A DNA stretch of 64,000 nucleotides from Pseudomonas baltica (GCF_031880315.1 NZ_CP134771.1:4708501-4772500); one strand, 5' to 3'; numbered from the stretch's first letter, positions 38,988 through 48,654 are shown. Numbers and translations are program-made. The notes: generated by a model not told the origin, from the letters alone.

Positions 38988-39242
38988 ATGGTCGAAGATA
39001 TTGAACTCAACCGGCTCTACTGGCATAGCCGCCGCGGCATGCTCGAGTTGGATGTGCTGCTGGTGCCGTTTGTCCGGGAGGTCTACCCGCATCTGGGTGA
39101 TGTCGATCGCGAGTGCTACCGCAAGCTGCTGGAGTGCGAGGATCAGGACATGTTCGGCTGGTTCATGGAGCGCGCCGAGTCCGAAGATCCCGAATTGCAG
39201 CGCATGGTTCGCATGATTCTGGACCGTGTCCAGCCCAAGTGA
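38988..39242 (+). CDS. sdhE: SdhE (CptB), FAD assembly factor
   Basis: An 84-residue helical protein that helps attach FAD to succinate dehydrogenase and fumarate reductase. The flavinylation motif RGxxE appears as RGMLE in [12 protein letters not shown], and [18 protein letters not shown] completes the family pattern. GAGGAGAG (38976-38983) precedes the ATG. The gene overlaps ygfX by 17 bp, and nadB, whose product is another FAD enzyme of the same superfamily, follows in the opposite direction. Confidence 0.93.
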   Translation: MVEDIELNRLYWHSRRGMLELDVLLVPFVREVYPHLGDVDRECYRKLLECEDQDMFGWFMERAESEDPELQRMVRMILDRVQPK

Positions 39243-39702
39243 TCGGTTCGAGTGTCGCTGGCGGGCGTCGAGGCGTTTGCTGGTGGTGTGCCTTGTGGGC
39301 CATCTGCTGGCACTGATTGCCTGCCTGATGCTCGCAGTGCCGGGTGCTATCAAACTGGCTTTGTTGGGGATGTGTCTGGCCCATGTCGTCTGGGTCACGC
39401 CGCGCCACGTTTTGCTCGGTCATCCCTTGGCTGTGACCGGTCTGCGGCGCAATCGCGATGGCTGGCAGCTGTGGACGGCGAGGGCAGGGTGGCAGCCGGT
39501 GCAGTTGCGCCACGACAGCGTGGCATTGCCGGGGTTGGTGATCATCCGTTATCGCCGACCGGGGCAATGGTTCAGTCGCAGTGTCTGCGTTCCAGCCGAC
39601 GCCTTGCCTGCCGATCAGCACCGCCGCTTGCGGGTACGGCTGAAATTCAGCCGACGGCGCTGGGCGGCAGTGGTGAGGCAGGCTGATGTGCGGCGCCGCT
39701 GA
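39226..39702 (+). CDS. ygfX: YgfX-like membrane protein (CptA family)
   Basis: A 158-residue protein with an arginine-rich N-terminus and a membrane hairpin ([19 protein letters not shown] and [16 protein letters not shown]). A basic cytoplasmic domain follows ([38 protein letters not shown]). This is the YgfX pattern. In E. coli ygfX sits next to sdhE and has been described, with dispute, as the toxin of a pair that disturbs MreB/FtsZ. The GTG at 39226 gives a 17-bp overlap with sdhE, so it is presumably coupled to it. Confidence 0.8.
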   Translation: MSSPSDRFECRWRASRRLLVVCLVGHLLALIACLMLAVPGAIKLALLGMCLAHVVWVTPRHVLLGHPLAVTGLRRNRDGWQLWTARAGWQPVQLRHDSVALPGLVIIRYRRPGQWFSRSVCVPADALPADQHRRLRVRLKFSRRRWAAVVRQADVRRR

Positions 39703-39787
39703 TGGCCTCATCGCGAGCAAGCTTTGCTCCCACAACAGCCGTTCCTGAGTGGTGCACCTGCGCAGCCATGGCTTGCCCGCGAAGGCT
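39703..39787. repeat. REP-type inverted repeat pair overlapping the nadB 3' end
   Basis: GGCCTCATCGCGAGCAAGCT with TTGCTCCCAC (39703-39732) is followed by the inverse CAGCCATGGCTTGCCCGCGA with AGGC (39764-39787). The last two bases fall inside the nadB stop codon, so this unit abuts the gene exactly. Confidence 0.78.
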
Positions 39788-41399
39788 ACACCGCTGTATT
39801 CGGGTCCAGCACCGTATCCACTGCCTCATCCAGCATCAGCGGATAATCCAGCGTGTAATGCAGCCCGCGTGACTCCTTGCGCGCCATGGCTGAGCGAATC
39901 ATCAGTTCAGCCACTTGCGCCAGGTTACGCAGCTCGATCAGGTCGCGGCTGACTTTATAGTTGCTGTAGAACTCGTCGATTTCGTCCAGCAGCAAGCGTA
40001 CCCGATGCTGTGCGCGTTGCAGCCGCTTGGTGGTACGTACGATCCCGACGTAGTCCCACATGAAGCGCCGCAGCTCGTCCCAGTTGTGGGCGATGATCAC
40101 GTCCTCATCCGAATCGGTGACCTGGCTGGCGTCCCAGCCCGGCAACTGTTCGGGCATCGGTGTACTGGACAGCTGCTCGACGATATCGGCGGCGGCCGAA
40201 CGGCCGTACACGAAGCATTCCAGCAGCGAGTTGCTGGCCATGCGGTTGGCCCCGTGCAGGCCGGTGAAGCTGGTTTCGCCGATGGCATATAGGCCTGGCA
40301 CATCGGTGCGGCCTTGGCGATCGACCATCACGCCACCGCAGGTGTAATGCGCGGCGGGGACCACTGGAATGGGCTGACGGGTGATGTCGATGCCGAACGT
40401 CAGGCAGCGCTCGTATACCGTGGGGAAGTGCGCTTTGACGAAATCGGCCGGTTTGTGGCTGATGTCCAGGTACACGCAATCCACGCCCAGGCGCTTCATC
40501 TCGTGGTCGATGGCGCGGGCCACGATGTCGCGCGGGGCCAGCTCGCCACGCGGGTCGAAGCGCTGCATGAAACGATCGCCGTTCGGCAGCTTGAGGATGG
40601 CGCCTTCGCCGCGCAGCGCCTCAGTGACCAAAAAGCTCTTGGCCTGCGGGTGATACAGGCAGGTCGGGTGGAACTGGTTGAACTCCAGGTTGGCGACTCG
40701 GCAGCCGGCACGCCAGGCCATGGCGATACCATCGCCGCATGCGCCGTCAGGGTTGCTGGTATAGAGGTAGACCTTGGCCGCGCCGCCGGTGGCGACAATG
40801 GTGAAGCGCGCGCCGAAGGTATCGACCTCGCCGCTGCGACGATCAAGCACGTAGGCGCCCAGGCAGCGATCACCGCTCAGGCCCAGGCGTCGTTCGGTGA
40901 TCAGATCAACGGCGACGCGCTGCTCCAGCAATTCGATGTTCGGTCGTTGCCGTGCTTGTTCGAGCAAAGCGGTGAAGATCGCCGCGCCCGTGGCGTCGGC
41001 GGCATGGATAATGCGGCGGTGGCTGTGACCGCCTTCGCGGGTCAGGTGATATTCGAAATGGCCGTCGTCGGGTTCGCTGCTGTCGTCGCGGGTAAATGGC
41101 ACGCCTTGCGCGATCAGCCATTCGATGGCTTCGCGACTGTGTTCGACGGTAAAGCGCACCGCGTCTTCGTGGCACAGGCCGCCGCCGGCATTGAGGGTGT
41201 CCTCGACGTGGGACTGCACGGTGTCGGTGTCGTCAAGCACCGCCGCGACGCCCCCTTGGGCCCAGAACGTCGAACCATTATGCAGGTCACCCTTGCTCAG
41301 GACCGCCACACGCACATCGCTCGGCAGGTTCAGCGCCAGGCTCAAACCTGCCGCGCCGCTGCCGATTACCAGAACATCATGTTGGAACTGCTGAGTCAT
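39786..41399 (-). CDS. nadB: L-aspartate oxidase
   Basis: A 537-residue flavoenzyme (E. coli 540) that turns L-aspartate into iminoaspartate, the first step of NAD synthesis. FAD-binding [17 protein letters not shown] is at the N-terminus; the catalytic loop [18 protein letters not shown], the substrate arginine region [19 protein letters not shown] and [10 protein letters not shown] follow. The helical C-terminal domain is of the succinate dehydrogenase flavoprotein superfamily. The ATG at 41399 matches the family; an upstream ATG would add 18 unrelated residues. It is divergent from algU across 471 bp. Confidence 0.95.
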   Translation of the reverse strand: MTQQFQHDVLVIGSGAAGLSLALNLPSDVRVAVLSKGDLHNGSTFWAQGGVAAVLDDTDTVQSHVEDTLNAGGGLCHEDAVRFTVEHSREAIEWLIAQGVPFTRDDSSEPDDGHFEYHLTREGGHSHRRIIHAADATGAAIFTALLEQARQRPNIELLEQRVAVDLITERRLGLSGDRCLGAYVLDRRSGEVDTFGARFTIVATGGAAKVYLYTSNPDGACGDGIAMAWRAGCRVANLEFNQFHPTCLYHPQAKSFLVTEALRGEGAILKLPNGDRFMQRFDPRGELAPRDIVARAIDHEMKRLGVDCVYLDISHKPADFVKAHFPTVYERCLTFGIDITRQPIPVVPAAHYTCGGVMVDRQGRTDVPGLYAIGETSFTGLHGANRMASNSLLECFVYGRSAAADIVEQLSSTPMPEQLPGWDASQVTDSDEDVIIAHNWDELRRFMWDYVGIVRTTKRLQRAQHRVRLLLDEIDEFYSNYKVSRDLIELRNLAQVAELMIRSAMARKESRGLHYTLDYPLMLDEAVDTVLDPNTAV

Positions 41400-41593
41400 T
41401 ATTATGATTCCACGAGACGACTGACGAAGGCGGGACAGACCGCCAAGAATCAAGCTTCACCGCGGTCGCGGGCTTGCCGCGGCCGGTTCCCGGGCGACGG
41501 CCGGGTCGGCAGGGGAAAAGGTTCCCTAGTATATAGACAGGCGTAGCGGCACAATAGCGGGCTGCATCGCACGAAAGCTTGAAAATTCAGAGG
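41400..41593. other. nadB side of the nadB-algU intergenic region
   Basis: The 471 bp between the divergent nadB and algU genes carries two AlgU-type promoters (see 41594-41621 and 41785-41811). The rest shows GC-rich sequence near nadB and an AT-rich patch (CTAGTATATAGACAGG, about 41525-41540). A nadB promoter must be here but no convincing -35/-10 pair stands out. Confidence 0.5.
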
Positions 41594-41621
41594 GAACTTT
41601 CTGTATGGGCGTTGAATCCAT
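41594..41621 (+). promoter_or_regulatory. AlgU-dependent promoter of algU (P1-like)
   Basis: GAACTT (41594-41599), a 17-nt spacer, then TCCAT (41617-41621). The -35 is a perfect match to the AlgU/RpoE consensus and the -10 keeps the fixed TC. It lies about 250 bp before algU and implies positive autoregulation, as known for algU P1 in P. aeruginosa. Confidence 0.72.
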
Positions 41622-41784
41622 AAGGGGTTACCTATAAAAGGTACAGCGTCGAATCGGCTGTGCACTTGCGCTTGCGAAGCACTTCGGGTTTCAACGACAA
41701 GATTATTGGCGCAGCCGGCCCGGTCCGTGCTGCGTTTTTCGTGCAGCGCCCGGACTGGCTGCGGGAAAACTTGCTTGGAGGGGA

Positions 41785-41811
41785 GAACTTTTGCGAAAAG
41801 CCCGAGTCTAT
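41785..41811 (+). promoter_or_regulatory. Second AlgU-type promoter of algU (P3-like)
   Basis: GAACTT (41785-41790), a 16-nt spacer, then TCTAT (41807-41811), 60 bp before the algU start. Two autoregulated promoters agree with the P1/P3 arrangement known in P. aeruginosa. Confidence 0.68.
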
Positions 41812-41870
41812 GTTTGCAAGCCTGAACGATGCCTTTTGCGATGCTCCTTAACGTTCACTGAGGAGTGTGC

Positions 41871-42452
41871 ATGCTAACCCAGGAAGAGGATCAGCAACTG
41901 GTCGAACGCGTACAGCGCGGAGACCGGCGAGCTTTCGATCTGTTAGTACTCAAGTACCAGCACAAGATTCTCGGTTTGATCGTGCGCTTCGTGCACGACA
42001 CTCATGAGGCTCAGGACGTCGCGCAGGAAGCGTTCATCAAGGCGTACCGGGCTCTTGGCAACTTTCGCGGTGATAGCGCGTTTTACACGTGGCTGTACCG
42101 TATCGCCATCAACACGGCGAAAAACTATCTGGTGTCCCGCGGACGCCGGCCGCCAGATAGCGATGTGAGTTCTGAAGACGCAGAGTTCTACGACGGTGAT
42201 CACGGTCTCAAGGATCTTGAGTCTCCGGAGCGCGCTCTGCTGCGGGATGAAATCGAGGGCACTGTCCATCGGACCATCCAGCAATTGCCAGAAGATTTAC
42301 GTACGGCGCTAACTTTACGTGAATTCGACGGTCTGAGTTATGAAGACATTGCGAGTGTCATGCAGTGTCCGGTGGGTACCGTTCGCTCTCGGATATTCCG
42401 AGCTCGGGAAGCCATCGATAAAGCCCTGCAGCCGTTGTTGCAGGAATCCTGA
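41871..42452 (+). CDS. algU: AlgU (RpoE-like) ECF sigma factor sigma-22
   Basis: A 193-residue ECF sigma factor nearly identical, as far as I can recall it, to P. aeruginosa AlgU. Sigma region 2 contains VHDTHEAQDVAQEAFIKAYR and WLYRIAINTAKNYLVSRGRR; region 4 contains LREFDGLSYEDIASVM and GTVRSRIFRAREAIDKAL. It directs envelope-stress and alginate genes and is held by MucA. AGGAG ends 5 nt before the ATG at 41871; a GTG at 41865 is too close to it. Two AlgU-type promoters upstream suggest autoregulation. mucA follows after 30 bp. Confidence 0.97.
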   Translation: MLTQEEDQQLVERVQRGDRRAFDLLVLKYQHKILGLIVRFVHDTHEAQDVAQEAFIKAYRALGNFRGDSAFYTWLYRIAINTAKNYLVSRGRRPPDSDVSSEDAEFYDGDHGLKDLESPERALLRDEIEGTVHRTIQQLPEDLRTALTLREFDGLSYEDIASVMQCPVGTVRSRIFRAREAIDKALQPLLQES

Positions 42453-42482
42453 GACAGCGGCGATAGCCAAGAGAGGAACGCC

Positions 42483-43079
42483 ATGAGTCGTGAAGCCCTG
42501 CAGGAATCGCTGTCCGCAGTGATGGATAACGAAGCGGACGAACTGGAATTACGTCGGGTATTGACTGCCCTTGACGATGCCGAAACACGTGCCACCTGGT
42601 CTCGCTACCAAGTTGCCCGTGCAGTCATGCACAAAGACCTGCTCAATCCGAAACTGGATCTGGCAGCGGCTGTGTCGGCTGCTCTGGCTGACGAGGCGGT
42701 GCCGGCCAAGTCCAAGCCGCGTGCCTGGCGTAGCCTGGGTCGCCTGGCGGTCGCCGCCTCCGTTACCGTCGCCGTGCTGGCAGGCGTGCGCCTGTACAAC
42801 CACGACGAAGTCACTGGCGCACAGCTCGCACAACAGCAGTCTGTACAGTCGGGTCCTTCGGTGCCGCAAGCGCAAGGCCCAGCAGTATTGGCTAACTACA
42901 CTGAGGGCGCTGAGCAGCCGAGCACCGGGCCAATGGCCAACGGCGTTCTGCAGAACCAGGCCGGCTGGCAAGACCAGAAGCTGCCAGGCTACCTGCGCCA
43001 GCATGCTCAGGAAGCTGCCGTAAAGGGTACTGACACCGCGCTGCCTTACGCTCGCGCTGCTAGCCTGGAAAACCGTTAA
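42483..43079 (+). CDS. mucA: MucA, inner-membrane anti-sigma factor
   Basis: A 198-residue protein. The N-terminal AlgU-binding domain (SREALQESLSAVMDNEADEL to about residue 80) precedes one transmembrane helix (RLAVAASVTVAVLAGVRLY, about 86-104) and a periplasmic tail (LPGYLRQHAQEAAVKG). Stress triggers regulated proteolysis of MucA and frees AlgU. The frame is intact to the natural end, so this strain does not carry the truncated mucA alleles seen in mucoid isolates. mucB starts 8 bp after the stop. Confidence 0.95.
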   Translation: MSREALQESLSAVMDNEADELELRRVLTALDDAETRATWSRYQVARAVMHKDLLNPKLDLAAAVSAALADEAVPAKSKPRAWRSLGRLAVAASVTVAVLAGVRLYNHDEVTGAQLAQQQSVQSGPSVPQAQGPAVLANYTEGAEQPSTGPMANGVLQNQAGWQDQKLPGYLRQHAQEAAVKGTDTALPYARAASLENR

Positions 43080-43087
43080 GGAGCTTC

Positions 43088-44044
43088 ATGCGCGGTTCAA
43101 CCCTAGTCACGTTATTGCTCGGTGGGTGTCTAAGCGTCCCGGCCTTTGCGGCCAGCGACGCTTCACAATGGCTTAATCGCCTGGCGCAGGCCGAGCAGCA
43201 GCAGAGTTATCAGGGTACTTTCGTTTACGAACGCAGTGGCAGTTTTTCCACTCATGACATCTGGCATCGTGCCCAAGGCAGCAAGGTCAGCGAGCGTCTG
43301 CTGCAGCTCGATGGCTCTGCCCAGGAAGTCACGCGTGTGAACGGCCAGACGCAGTGCGTCAGCGGTGCCCTGGTGCCGGGCGTGAGTGTCGCCCCGGCTA
43401 CATCTCCCAGACCTCTCGATCCCTTGAAGCTCATGTCCTGGTACGACCTCTCGGTCGCCGGGGAATCGCGCGTGGCGGGTCGTAAAGCCACCATCGTGAC
43501 CATGACGCCCAAGGATCAATACCGCTATGGTTTCGAACTGCATCTGGACAGCGAGACCGGCTTGCTCCTCAAGTCGTTGTTGCTCAACGACAAGGGGCAG
43601 TTGCTCGAGCGCTTCCAGTTCACTCGATTCGATCCGACGAGCCCGAGCGATACTGACCTGAGCGCCAGCAAGAACTGCAATCCGGTGGCGCAGGTGGCGG
43701 CGGTCAAGGACCCGTCTGGGCCGATCAATTGGCATTCCGACTGGCTTCCCCCCGGTTTCGAGCTGGCCAATAGCGCGGTGCGCAAGGATCCTGACAGCAA
43801 GTCGACCGTCAGCAGCTTGATGTATGACGATGGCCTGGCGCGTTTCTCGGTCTTCCTGGAGCCGCTCAATGGTGCCAAGGCTACGGACGCGCGCACCCAA
43901 TTGGGCCCGACTGCCGCTGTGTCGCGGCGCTTGAGTACGCCCAAGGGTGACGTCATGGTCACGGTGGTGGGTGAAATCCCGATTGGCACTGCCGAGCGCA
44001 TCGCCCTGTCGATGCGTCCTCTCGACCCCCAGGCCAAGCAGTGA
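43088..44044 (+). CDS. mucB: MucB (RseB-like), periplasmic protector of MucA
   Basis: A 318-residue exported protein. A signal peptide (ending near PAFAASDA, about residue 22) precedes the RseB lipoprotein-carrier-like domain (QQSYQGTFVYERSGSFSTHD, ELHLDSETGLLLKSLLLNDK) and a smaller C-terminal domain contacting MucA (from about 215, LPPGFELANS). MucB shields MucA from the first-site protease. mucC, which follows in P. aeruginosa, is not found in the next 307 bp. Confidence 0.94.
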   Translation: MRGSTLVTLLLGGCLSVPAFAASDASQWLNRLAQAEQQQSYQGTFVYERSGSFSTHDIWHRAQGSKVSERLLQLDGSAQEVTRVNGQTQCVSGALVPGVSVAPATSPRPLDPLKLMSWYDLSVAGESRVAGRKATIVTMTPKDQYRYGFELHLDSETGLLLKSLLLNDKGQLLERFQFTRFDPTSPSDTDLSASKNCNPVAQVAAVKDPSGPINWHSDWLPPGFELANSAVRKDPDSKSTVSSLMYDDGLARFSVFLEPLNGAKATDARTQLGPTAAVSRRLSTPKGDVMVTVVGEIPIGTAERIALSMRPLDPQAKQ

Positions 44045-44351
44045 TCGACCCTTGCCGGCGCGGTGTTTCAGCGTCCGGCGAGGCTCTCGCGCAGGCTTTG
44101 ACAGAGTTTTCATGCTTGCGCTGGCAAGATGAAAATTCAGTGTCTTCGGTTGCAAAAGCATCTGAATTTTCTTATAGCTCAGCTCTGCAGGACGTTGATG
44201 GCGCCGCCGTTGTTCAGGTCGCGCGATCTTCGCCAAGAGCGCGCGTGCAGTCGTGATGGCTGTGCGCAGCGGCTGCTCCATGAGGGTGGCCAGTGCTGAA
44301 CATGTTGCTAAACAACGTTGCTTAATTTCGCTCGTTGTAAACGGGAGCCGT
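44045..44351. other. mucB-mucD gap: no mucC
   Basis: A 307-bp stretch without a convincing gene. The one open frame that crosses most of it (44041-44256, 71 codons) has no resemblance to the RseC/MucC family: no cysteine cluster and no paired transmembrane helices. The sequence is less GC-rich toward the 3' end, as expected for a leader or promoter of mucD. A Pseudomonas mucD promoter upstream of the gene is known, but none could be assigned by eye here. Confidence 0.6.
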
Positions 44352-45779
44352 ATGTCGATACCACGTTTCAAATCCTACCTTTCCATCTGCGCTGCGGTGC
44401 TGATGCTTGGCCAGATTGCAGCCGTGCAGGCCGAGGCGTTGCCGGACTTCACCACCTTGGTCGAGCAGGCCTCGCCGGCAGTGGTGAACATCAGTACCAC
44501 GCAAAAACTCGACAGCAAGACTGCCAGTGCCGATATGCCGGACCTCGACAGCCTGCCGCCGATGTTCCGCGATTTCTTCGAGCGCAACATGCCCAAGGGT
44601 CAGAAGTCGCCGCGCGGCGATCGCCAGCGTGAAGCTCAGTCACTGGGCTCGGGCTTCATCATTTCTCCCGACGGTTACGTGCTGACCAACAATCACGTGA
44701 TCGCCGATGCCGATTCGATCATCGTGCGCTTGTCCGATCGCAGCGAGCTGAAGGCCAAGCTGGTGGGTACCGATCCGCGCAGTGACGTGGCATTGCTGAA
44801 AATCGACGGCAAGAATCTGCCGACAGTCAAACTCGGGGATTCCGACAAGCTCAAGGTAGGTGAATGGGTGCTGGCGATCGGCTCGCCGTTCGGCTTCGAC
44901 CATTCGGTCACCAAAGGTATCGTCAGCGCCAAGGGCCGGACCCTGCCGAACGACGCCTATGTGCCGTTCATCCAGACCGACGTGGCGATCAACCCTGGCA
45001 ACTCCGGCGGCCCGCTGTTCAACATGGCCGGTGAAGTGGTTGGCATCAACTCGCAGATCTTCACCCGTTCCGGCGGCTTCATGGGCCTGTCGTTCGCGAT
45101 CCCGATCGATGTGGCGCTGGACGTTTCCAATCAGCTGAAAAAAGACGGCAAGGTCAATCGCGGCTGGCTGGGCGTGGTGATCCAGGAGGTCAACAAGGAC
45201 CTCGCCGAATCCTTCGGTCTGGACAAACCTGCCGGTGCGCTGGTGGCGCAGATCATGCCCGATGGCCCGGCGGCCAAGGCCGGCCTGCAAGTGGGTGACG
45301 TGATCCTGAGCATGAATGGCCAGCCAATCGACATGTCGGCTGACCTGCCGCATCTCGTGGGTGGTCTCAAGGCGGGCGCCAAGGCCAGCCTTGACGTGGT
45401 TCGCGAGGGCAAGCACCGCACCGTCGACGTGACAGTGGGCGCCATGCCGACCGACGATCCGGACATGAATGGCAATGCTCAGGGCTCGGCAGATACCGAC
45501 AGCAATCGCCTGGGGCTGACCGTCGGCGACCTGACCGCCGATCAGAAAAAAGAACTGCAATTGCCGAACGGCATCTTGGTCAAGGATGTGCAGGACGGCC
45601 CGGCAGCCATGATCGGCCTGCAGCCAGGCGACGTCATCACTCACCTGAACAATCAGCCGCTGACCTCGGCCAAGCAGTTCAGCGACATCGCCAAGGCGTT
45701 GCCGAAGAATCGTTCAGTGTCGATGCGCGTGTTGCGCGACGGCCGTGCGAGCTTCATCACCTTCAAGCTGGCCGAATGA
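44352..45779 (+). CDS. mucD: MucD, periplasmic DegP-like serine protease/chaperone
   Basis: A 475-residue HtrA-family protease. Signal peptide (about residues 1-27, ending QAEA), trypsin-like domain with His115 (LTNNHVIADAD), Asp145 (PRSDVALLKIDG) and Ser218 (NPGNSGGPLFNM), then two PDZ domains (PAAKAGLQVGDVILSMNGQP; GLQPGDVITHLNNQPL). It degrades misfolded envelope proteins and dampens AlgU activity. The start at 44352 follows GGGAG. A terminator ends the transcript at about 45831. Confidence 0.96.
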   Translation: MSIPRFKSYLSICAAVLMLGQIAAVQAEALPDFTTLVEQASPAVVNISTTQKLDSKTASADMPDLDSLPPMFRDFFERNMPKGQKSPRGDRQREAQSLGSGFIISPDGYVLTNNHVIADADSIIVRLSDRSELKAKLVGTDPRSDVALLKIDGKNLPTVKLGDSDKLKVGEWVLAIGSPFGFDHSVTKGIVSAKGRTLPNDAYVPFIQTDVAINPGNSGGPLFNMAGEVVGINSQIFTRSGGFMGLSFAIPIDVALDVSNQLKKDGKVNRGWLGVVIQEVNKDLAESFGLDKPAGALVAQIMPDGPAAKAGLQVGDVILSMNGQPIDMSADLPHLVGGLKAGAKASLDVVREGKHRTVDVTVGAMPTDDPDMNGNAQGSADTDSNRLGLTVGDLTADQKKELQLPNGILVKDVQDGPAAMIGLQPGDVITHLNNQPLTSAKQFSDIAKALPKNRSVSMRVLRDGRASFITFKLAE

Positions 45780-45800
45780 TCGGCTAACCGGTGGCAACAT

Positions 45801-45831
45801 AAAAAGGGCGGCCCACGGGTCGCCCTTTTTT
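45801..45831 (+). terminator. Rho-independent terminator after mucD
   Basis: AAAAAGGGCG (45801-45810) and CGCCCTTTTT (45821-45830) are perfect complements around a 10-nt loop, and the Ts continue. It closes the algU-mucABD operon 21 bp after mucD. The flanking A run means it could also work in the opposite direction. Confidence 0.92.
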
Positions 45832-45953
45832 ATGGCTGCTATCCCTGTGGGAACTGGGCGACGCTTATGCGCACACGCCCGTGTAAATCAGGTACAATTC
45901 CCGGCTATTTTTCGTTGGGCGTCCGGCCCGCAGCCTTATTCGAGTGTTGATCC

Positions 45954-47750
45954 GTGAGTGATTTGAGTCATATCCGCAATTTCTCCATCATCGCCCACAT
46001 TGACCATGGCAAGTCGACACTCGCCGATCGGTTCATTCAGATGTGCGGTGGTCTTGCCGATCGCGAAATGGAAGCCCAGGTACTGGATTCCATGGACCTG
46101 GAGCGTGAGCGCGGTATCACCATCAAGGCCCACAGTGTCACGCTGTATTACACGGCCCAGGATGGCAAGACCTACCAGCTGAACTTCATCGATACTCCCG
46201 GCCACGTCGACTTCACCTACGAAGTCAGCCGCTCGCTGGCGGCCTGTGAAGGCGCGTTGCTGGTGGTCGATGCCGGCCAGGGTGTCGAGGCGCAGTCGGT
46301 CGCCAACTGCTACACCGCTATCGAGCAGGGCCTGGAAGTCATGCCGGTGCTCAACAAGATGGACCTGCCCCAGGCCGATCCGGATCGCGTCAAGGACGAG
46401 ATCGAAAAAATCATCGGCATCGACGCCACCGATGCCGTGGCCTGCAGCGCCAAGAGCGGCATGGGCGTGCTCGAAGTGCTGGAGCGTCTGGTGCAGACCA
46501 TCCCTGCGCCGACCGGTGATATAGAAGCGCCACTGCAAGCGTTGATCATCGATTCCTGGTTCGACAACTATCTGGGCGTGGTCTCGCTGGTGCGTGTGCG
46601 CCAGGGCCGCGTCAAGAAGGGCGACAAGATTCTGGTCAAGTCCACCGGCAAGGTGCACCTGGTCGACAGCGTCGGCGTATTCACCCCCAAGCACACCGCC
46701 ACCGCTGACCTCAAGGCCGGCGAAGTGGGCTTCATCATCGGCAGCATCAAGGACATCCACGGTGCTCCGGTCGGCGACACGCTGACCCTGAGCAGCACCC
46801 CGGACGTCGACGTGCTCCCGGGCTTCAAGCGCATTCAGCCGCAGGTCTACGCGGGCCTGTTCCCGGTCAGTTCGGATGACTTCGAAGACTTCCGCGATGC
46901 CCTGCAAAAGCTCACGCTCAACGACTCGTCGCTGCAGTACTCGCCAGAAAGCTCCGATGCCCTGGGCTTCGGTTTCCGTTGCGGCTTCCTTGGCATGCTG
47001 CACATGGAAATCATCCAGGAGCGCCTCGAGCGCGAGTACGACCTGGACCTGATCACCACCGCGCCAAGCGTGATTTTTGAAGTCGTGCTCAAGACCGGTG
47101 AAACCATTTACGTGGATAACCCGTCGAAGCTGCCGGATATTTCATCTGTCGAAGACTTCCGCGAGCCTATCGTCTCTGCGACTATCCTTGTGCCTCAAGA
47201 GCACCTGGGCAACGTCATTACCCTGTGCATTGAAAAGCGCGGCGTTCAGCGAGACATGCAATTCCTCGGCAGCCAGGTGCAAGTGCGCTATGACCTGCCG
47301 ATGAACGAAGTGGTGCTGGACTTCTTTGATCGATTGAAATCCACCAGTCGCGGTTATGCTTCGCTCGACTATCACTTCGATCGCTACCAGTCGGCCAATC
47401 TGGTCAAGCTGGATGTACTGATCAATGGTGACAAGGTAGATGCGTTGGCGTTGATCGTGCACAGGGACAACGCGCACTACAAAGGCCGCGCGTTGACCGA
47501 GAAGATGAAAGAACTGATTCCGCGGCAGATGTTCGACGTGGCAATTCAGGCCGCCATCGGTGGTCAGATTGTTGCCCGACAAACTGTCAAGGCACTCAGA
47601 AAGAACGTACTGGCCAAATGTTACGGCGGCGACGTCAGCCGTAAACGCAAACTGCTCGAGAAGCAGAAGGCTGGTAAAAAACGCATGAAGCAGGTCGGTA
47701 ACGTGGAGATTCCACAAGAAGCCTTCCTCGCCGTGCTCAGGTTGGAATAG
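45954..47750 (+). CDS. lepA: Elongation factor 4 (LepA)
   Basis: A 598-residue ribosomal GTPase. G1 [18 protein letters not shown], switch [14 protein letters not shown] and G4 NKMDLPQ are clear, followed by domain II, the EF-G-like domains and the LepA-specific C-terminus ([20 protein letters not shown], then [20 protein letters not shown]). EF4 acts on stalled or mistranslocated ribosomes. The start is GTG at 45954 with no strong ribosome site. A TACAAT box lies at 45893-45898. lepB follows in 9 bp, the usual pairing. Confidence 0.97.
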   Translation: MSDLSHIRNFSIIAHIDHGKSTLADRFIQMCGGLADREMEAQVLDSMDLERERGITIKAHSVTLYYTAQDGKTYQLNFIDTPGHVDFTYEVSRSLAACEGALLVVDAGQGVEAQSVANCYTAIEQGLEVMPVLNKMDLPQADPDRVKDEIEKIIGIDATDAVACSAKSGMGVLEVLERLVQTIPAPTGDIEAPLQALIIDSWFDNYLGVVSLVRVRQGRVKKGDKILVKSTGKVHLVDSVGVFTPKHTATADLKAGEVGFIIGSIKDIHGAPVGDTLTLSSTPDVDVLPGFKRIQPQVYAGLFPVSSDDFEDFRDALQKLTLNDSSLQYSPESSDALGFGFRCGFLGMLHMEIIQERLEREYDLDLITTAPSVIFEVVLKTGETIYVDNPSKLPDISSVEDFREPIVSATILVPQEHLGNVITLCIEKRGVQRDMQFLGSQVQVRYDLPMNEVVLDFFDRLKSTSRGYASLDYHFDRYQSANLVKLDVLINGDKVDALALIVHRDNAHYKGRALTEKMKELIPRQMFDVAIQAAIGGQIVARQTVKALRKNVLAKCYGGDVSRKRKLLEKQKAGKKRMKQVGNVEIPQEAFLAVLRLE

Positions 47751-47759
47751 TCAGGTCCT

Positions 47760-48614
47760 ATGTCTCTAAATTTCCCGCTGTTGTTGGTCATTGCTGTAGC
47801 AGTTTGCGGTGTGCTGGGGTTGCTCGATCTGATCTTCCTGGCGCCGCGTCGGCGTTCGGCGATTGCCAATTATCAGGCCAGCGTCGGCGAGCCTGATATC
47901 GCGGTGGTCGAGCAACTCGACAAAGAACCCTTGCTGATCGAATACGGCAAGTCGTTCTTTCCTGTGTTGTTCATCGTCCTGGTGCTGCGCTCGTTTCTGG
48001 TCGAGCCCTTCCAGATTCCGTCGGGGTCGATGATCCCGACCCTGCAAGTGGGCGATTTCATCCTCGTCAACAAATTCTCCTACGGCATTCGCCTGCCGGT
48101 GATCGACGAGAAGGTCATCCCGGTCGGCGATCCGCAGCGTGGCGACGTCATGGTGTTCCGCTACCCGAGCGACCCTGATGTGAACTACATCAAGCGCGTC
48201 GTAGGTGTGCCAGGCGACAAGATCCGCTATACCAAAGAGAAGCAGCTGTACATCAACGATCAGTTGGTGTCCGAGCAGTTGGTGGGCGATGAGCCGGGTT
48301 CGATGGGCACAGCGCAGTTGTACCGCGAGCAGTTGGGCGAGGCTGAACATTTGATCCGTCAGCAAATGACCCGCTACAACATGCCACCGGAAAGCCAGTG
48401 GACGGTGCCGGAAGGGCACTACTTCATGATGGGCGACAACCGTGACAACTCCAACGACAGCCGTTACTGGGATGACCCCAACATTCCCAAGGACGAACTG
48501 GGCATGGTCCCCGACAAGAATATCGTCGGCAAGGCATTTGCCGTGTGGATGAGCTGGCCAGAGCCTAAACTCAGCCATTGGCCGAGCCTCTCCCGAGTCG
48601 GCCTGATCAAGTGA
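47760..48614 (+). CDS. lepB: Signal peptidase I
   Basis: A 284-residue membrane protease that removes signal peptides. Two N-terminal transmembrane helices (about 5-25, 65-82) precede the catalytic domain. The Ser90/Lys145 dyad is visible in QIPSGSMIPTLQVGDF and YIKRVVGVPGDK, and GDNRDNSNDSRYWDDP closes the substrate pocket. It lies between lepA and a DUF4845 gene. A hairpin with a T run follows the stop and may attenuate reading into the next genes. Confidence 0.96.
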   Translation: MSLNFPLLLVIAVAVCGVLGLLDLIFLAPRRRSAIANYQASVGEPDIAVVEQLDKEPLLIEYGKSFFPVLFIVLVLRSFLVEPFQIPSGSMIPTLQVGDFILVNKFSYGIRLPVIDEKVIPVGDPQRGDVMVFRYPSDPDVNYIKRVVGVPGDKIRYTKEKQLYINDQLVSEQLVGDEPGSMGTAQLYREQLGEAEHLIRQQMTRYNMPPESQWTVPEGHYFMMGDNRDNSNDSRYWDDPNIPKDELGMVPDKNIVGKAFAVWMSWPEPKLSHWPSLSRVGLIK

Positions 48615-48622
48615 TCGAGCGC

Positions 48623-48654
48623 GGCGCTGTCCTGGACAGCGCCGAATGTTTTTT
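48623..48654 (+). terminator. Terminator or attenuator between lepB and the DUF4845 gene
   Basis: GGCGCTGTC (48623-48631) pairs with GACAGCGCC (48635-48643) around a 3-nt loop, followed by GAATG and six Ts. It looks like a real intrinsic terminator, yet lies between genes usually regarded as one lepAB-rnc-era operon. Confidence 0.72.

Noticed and set aside
40314..41546. A 410-codon open frame antisense to nadB
   Set aside because: Shadow frame; nadB on the other strand has complete FAD and active-site motifs.
44041..44256. A 71-codon frame after mucB considered as mucC
   Set aside because: No cysteine cluster and no membrane helices of the RseC/MucC family; composition is not that of a conserved protein.
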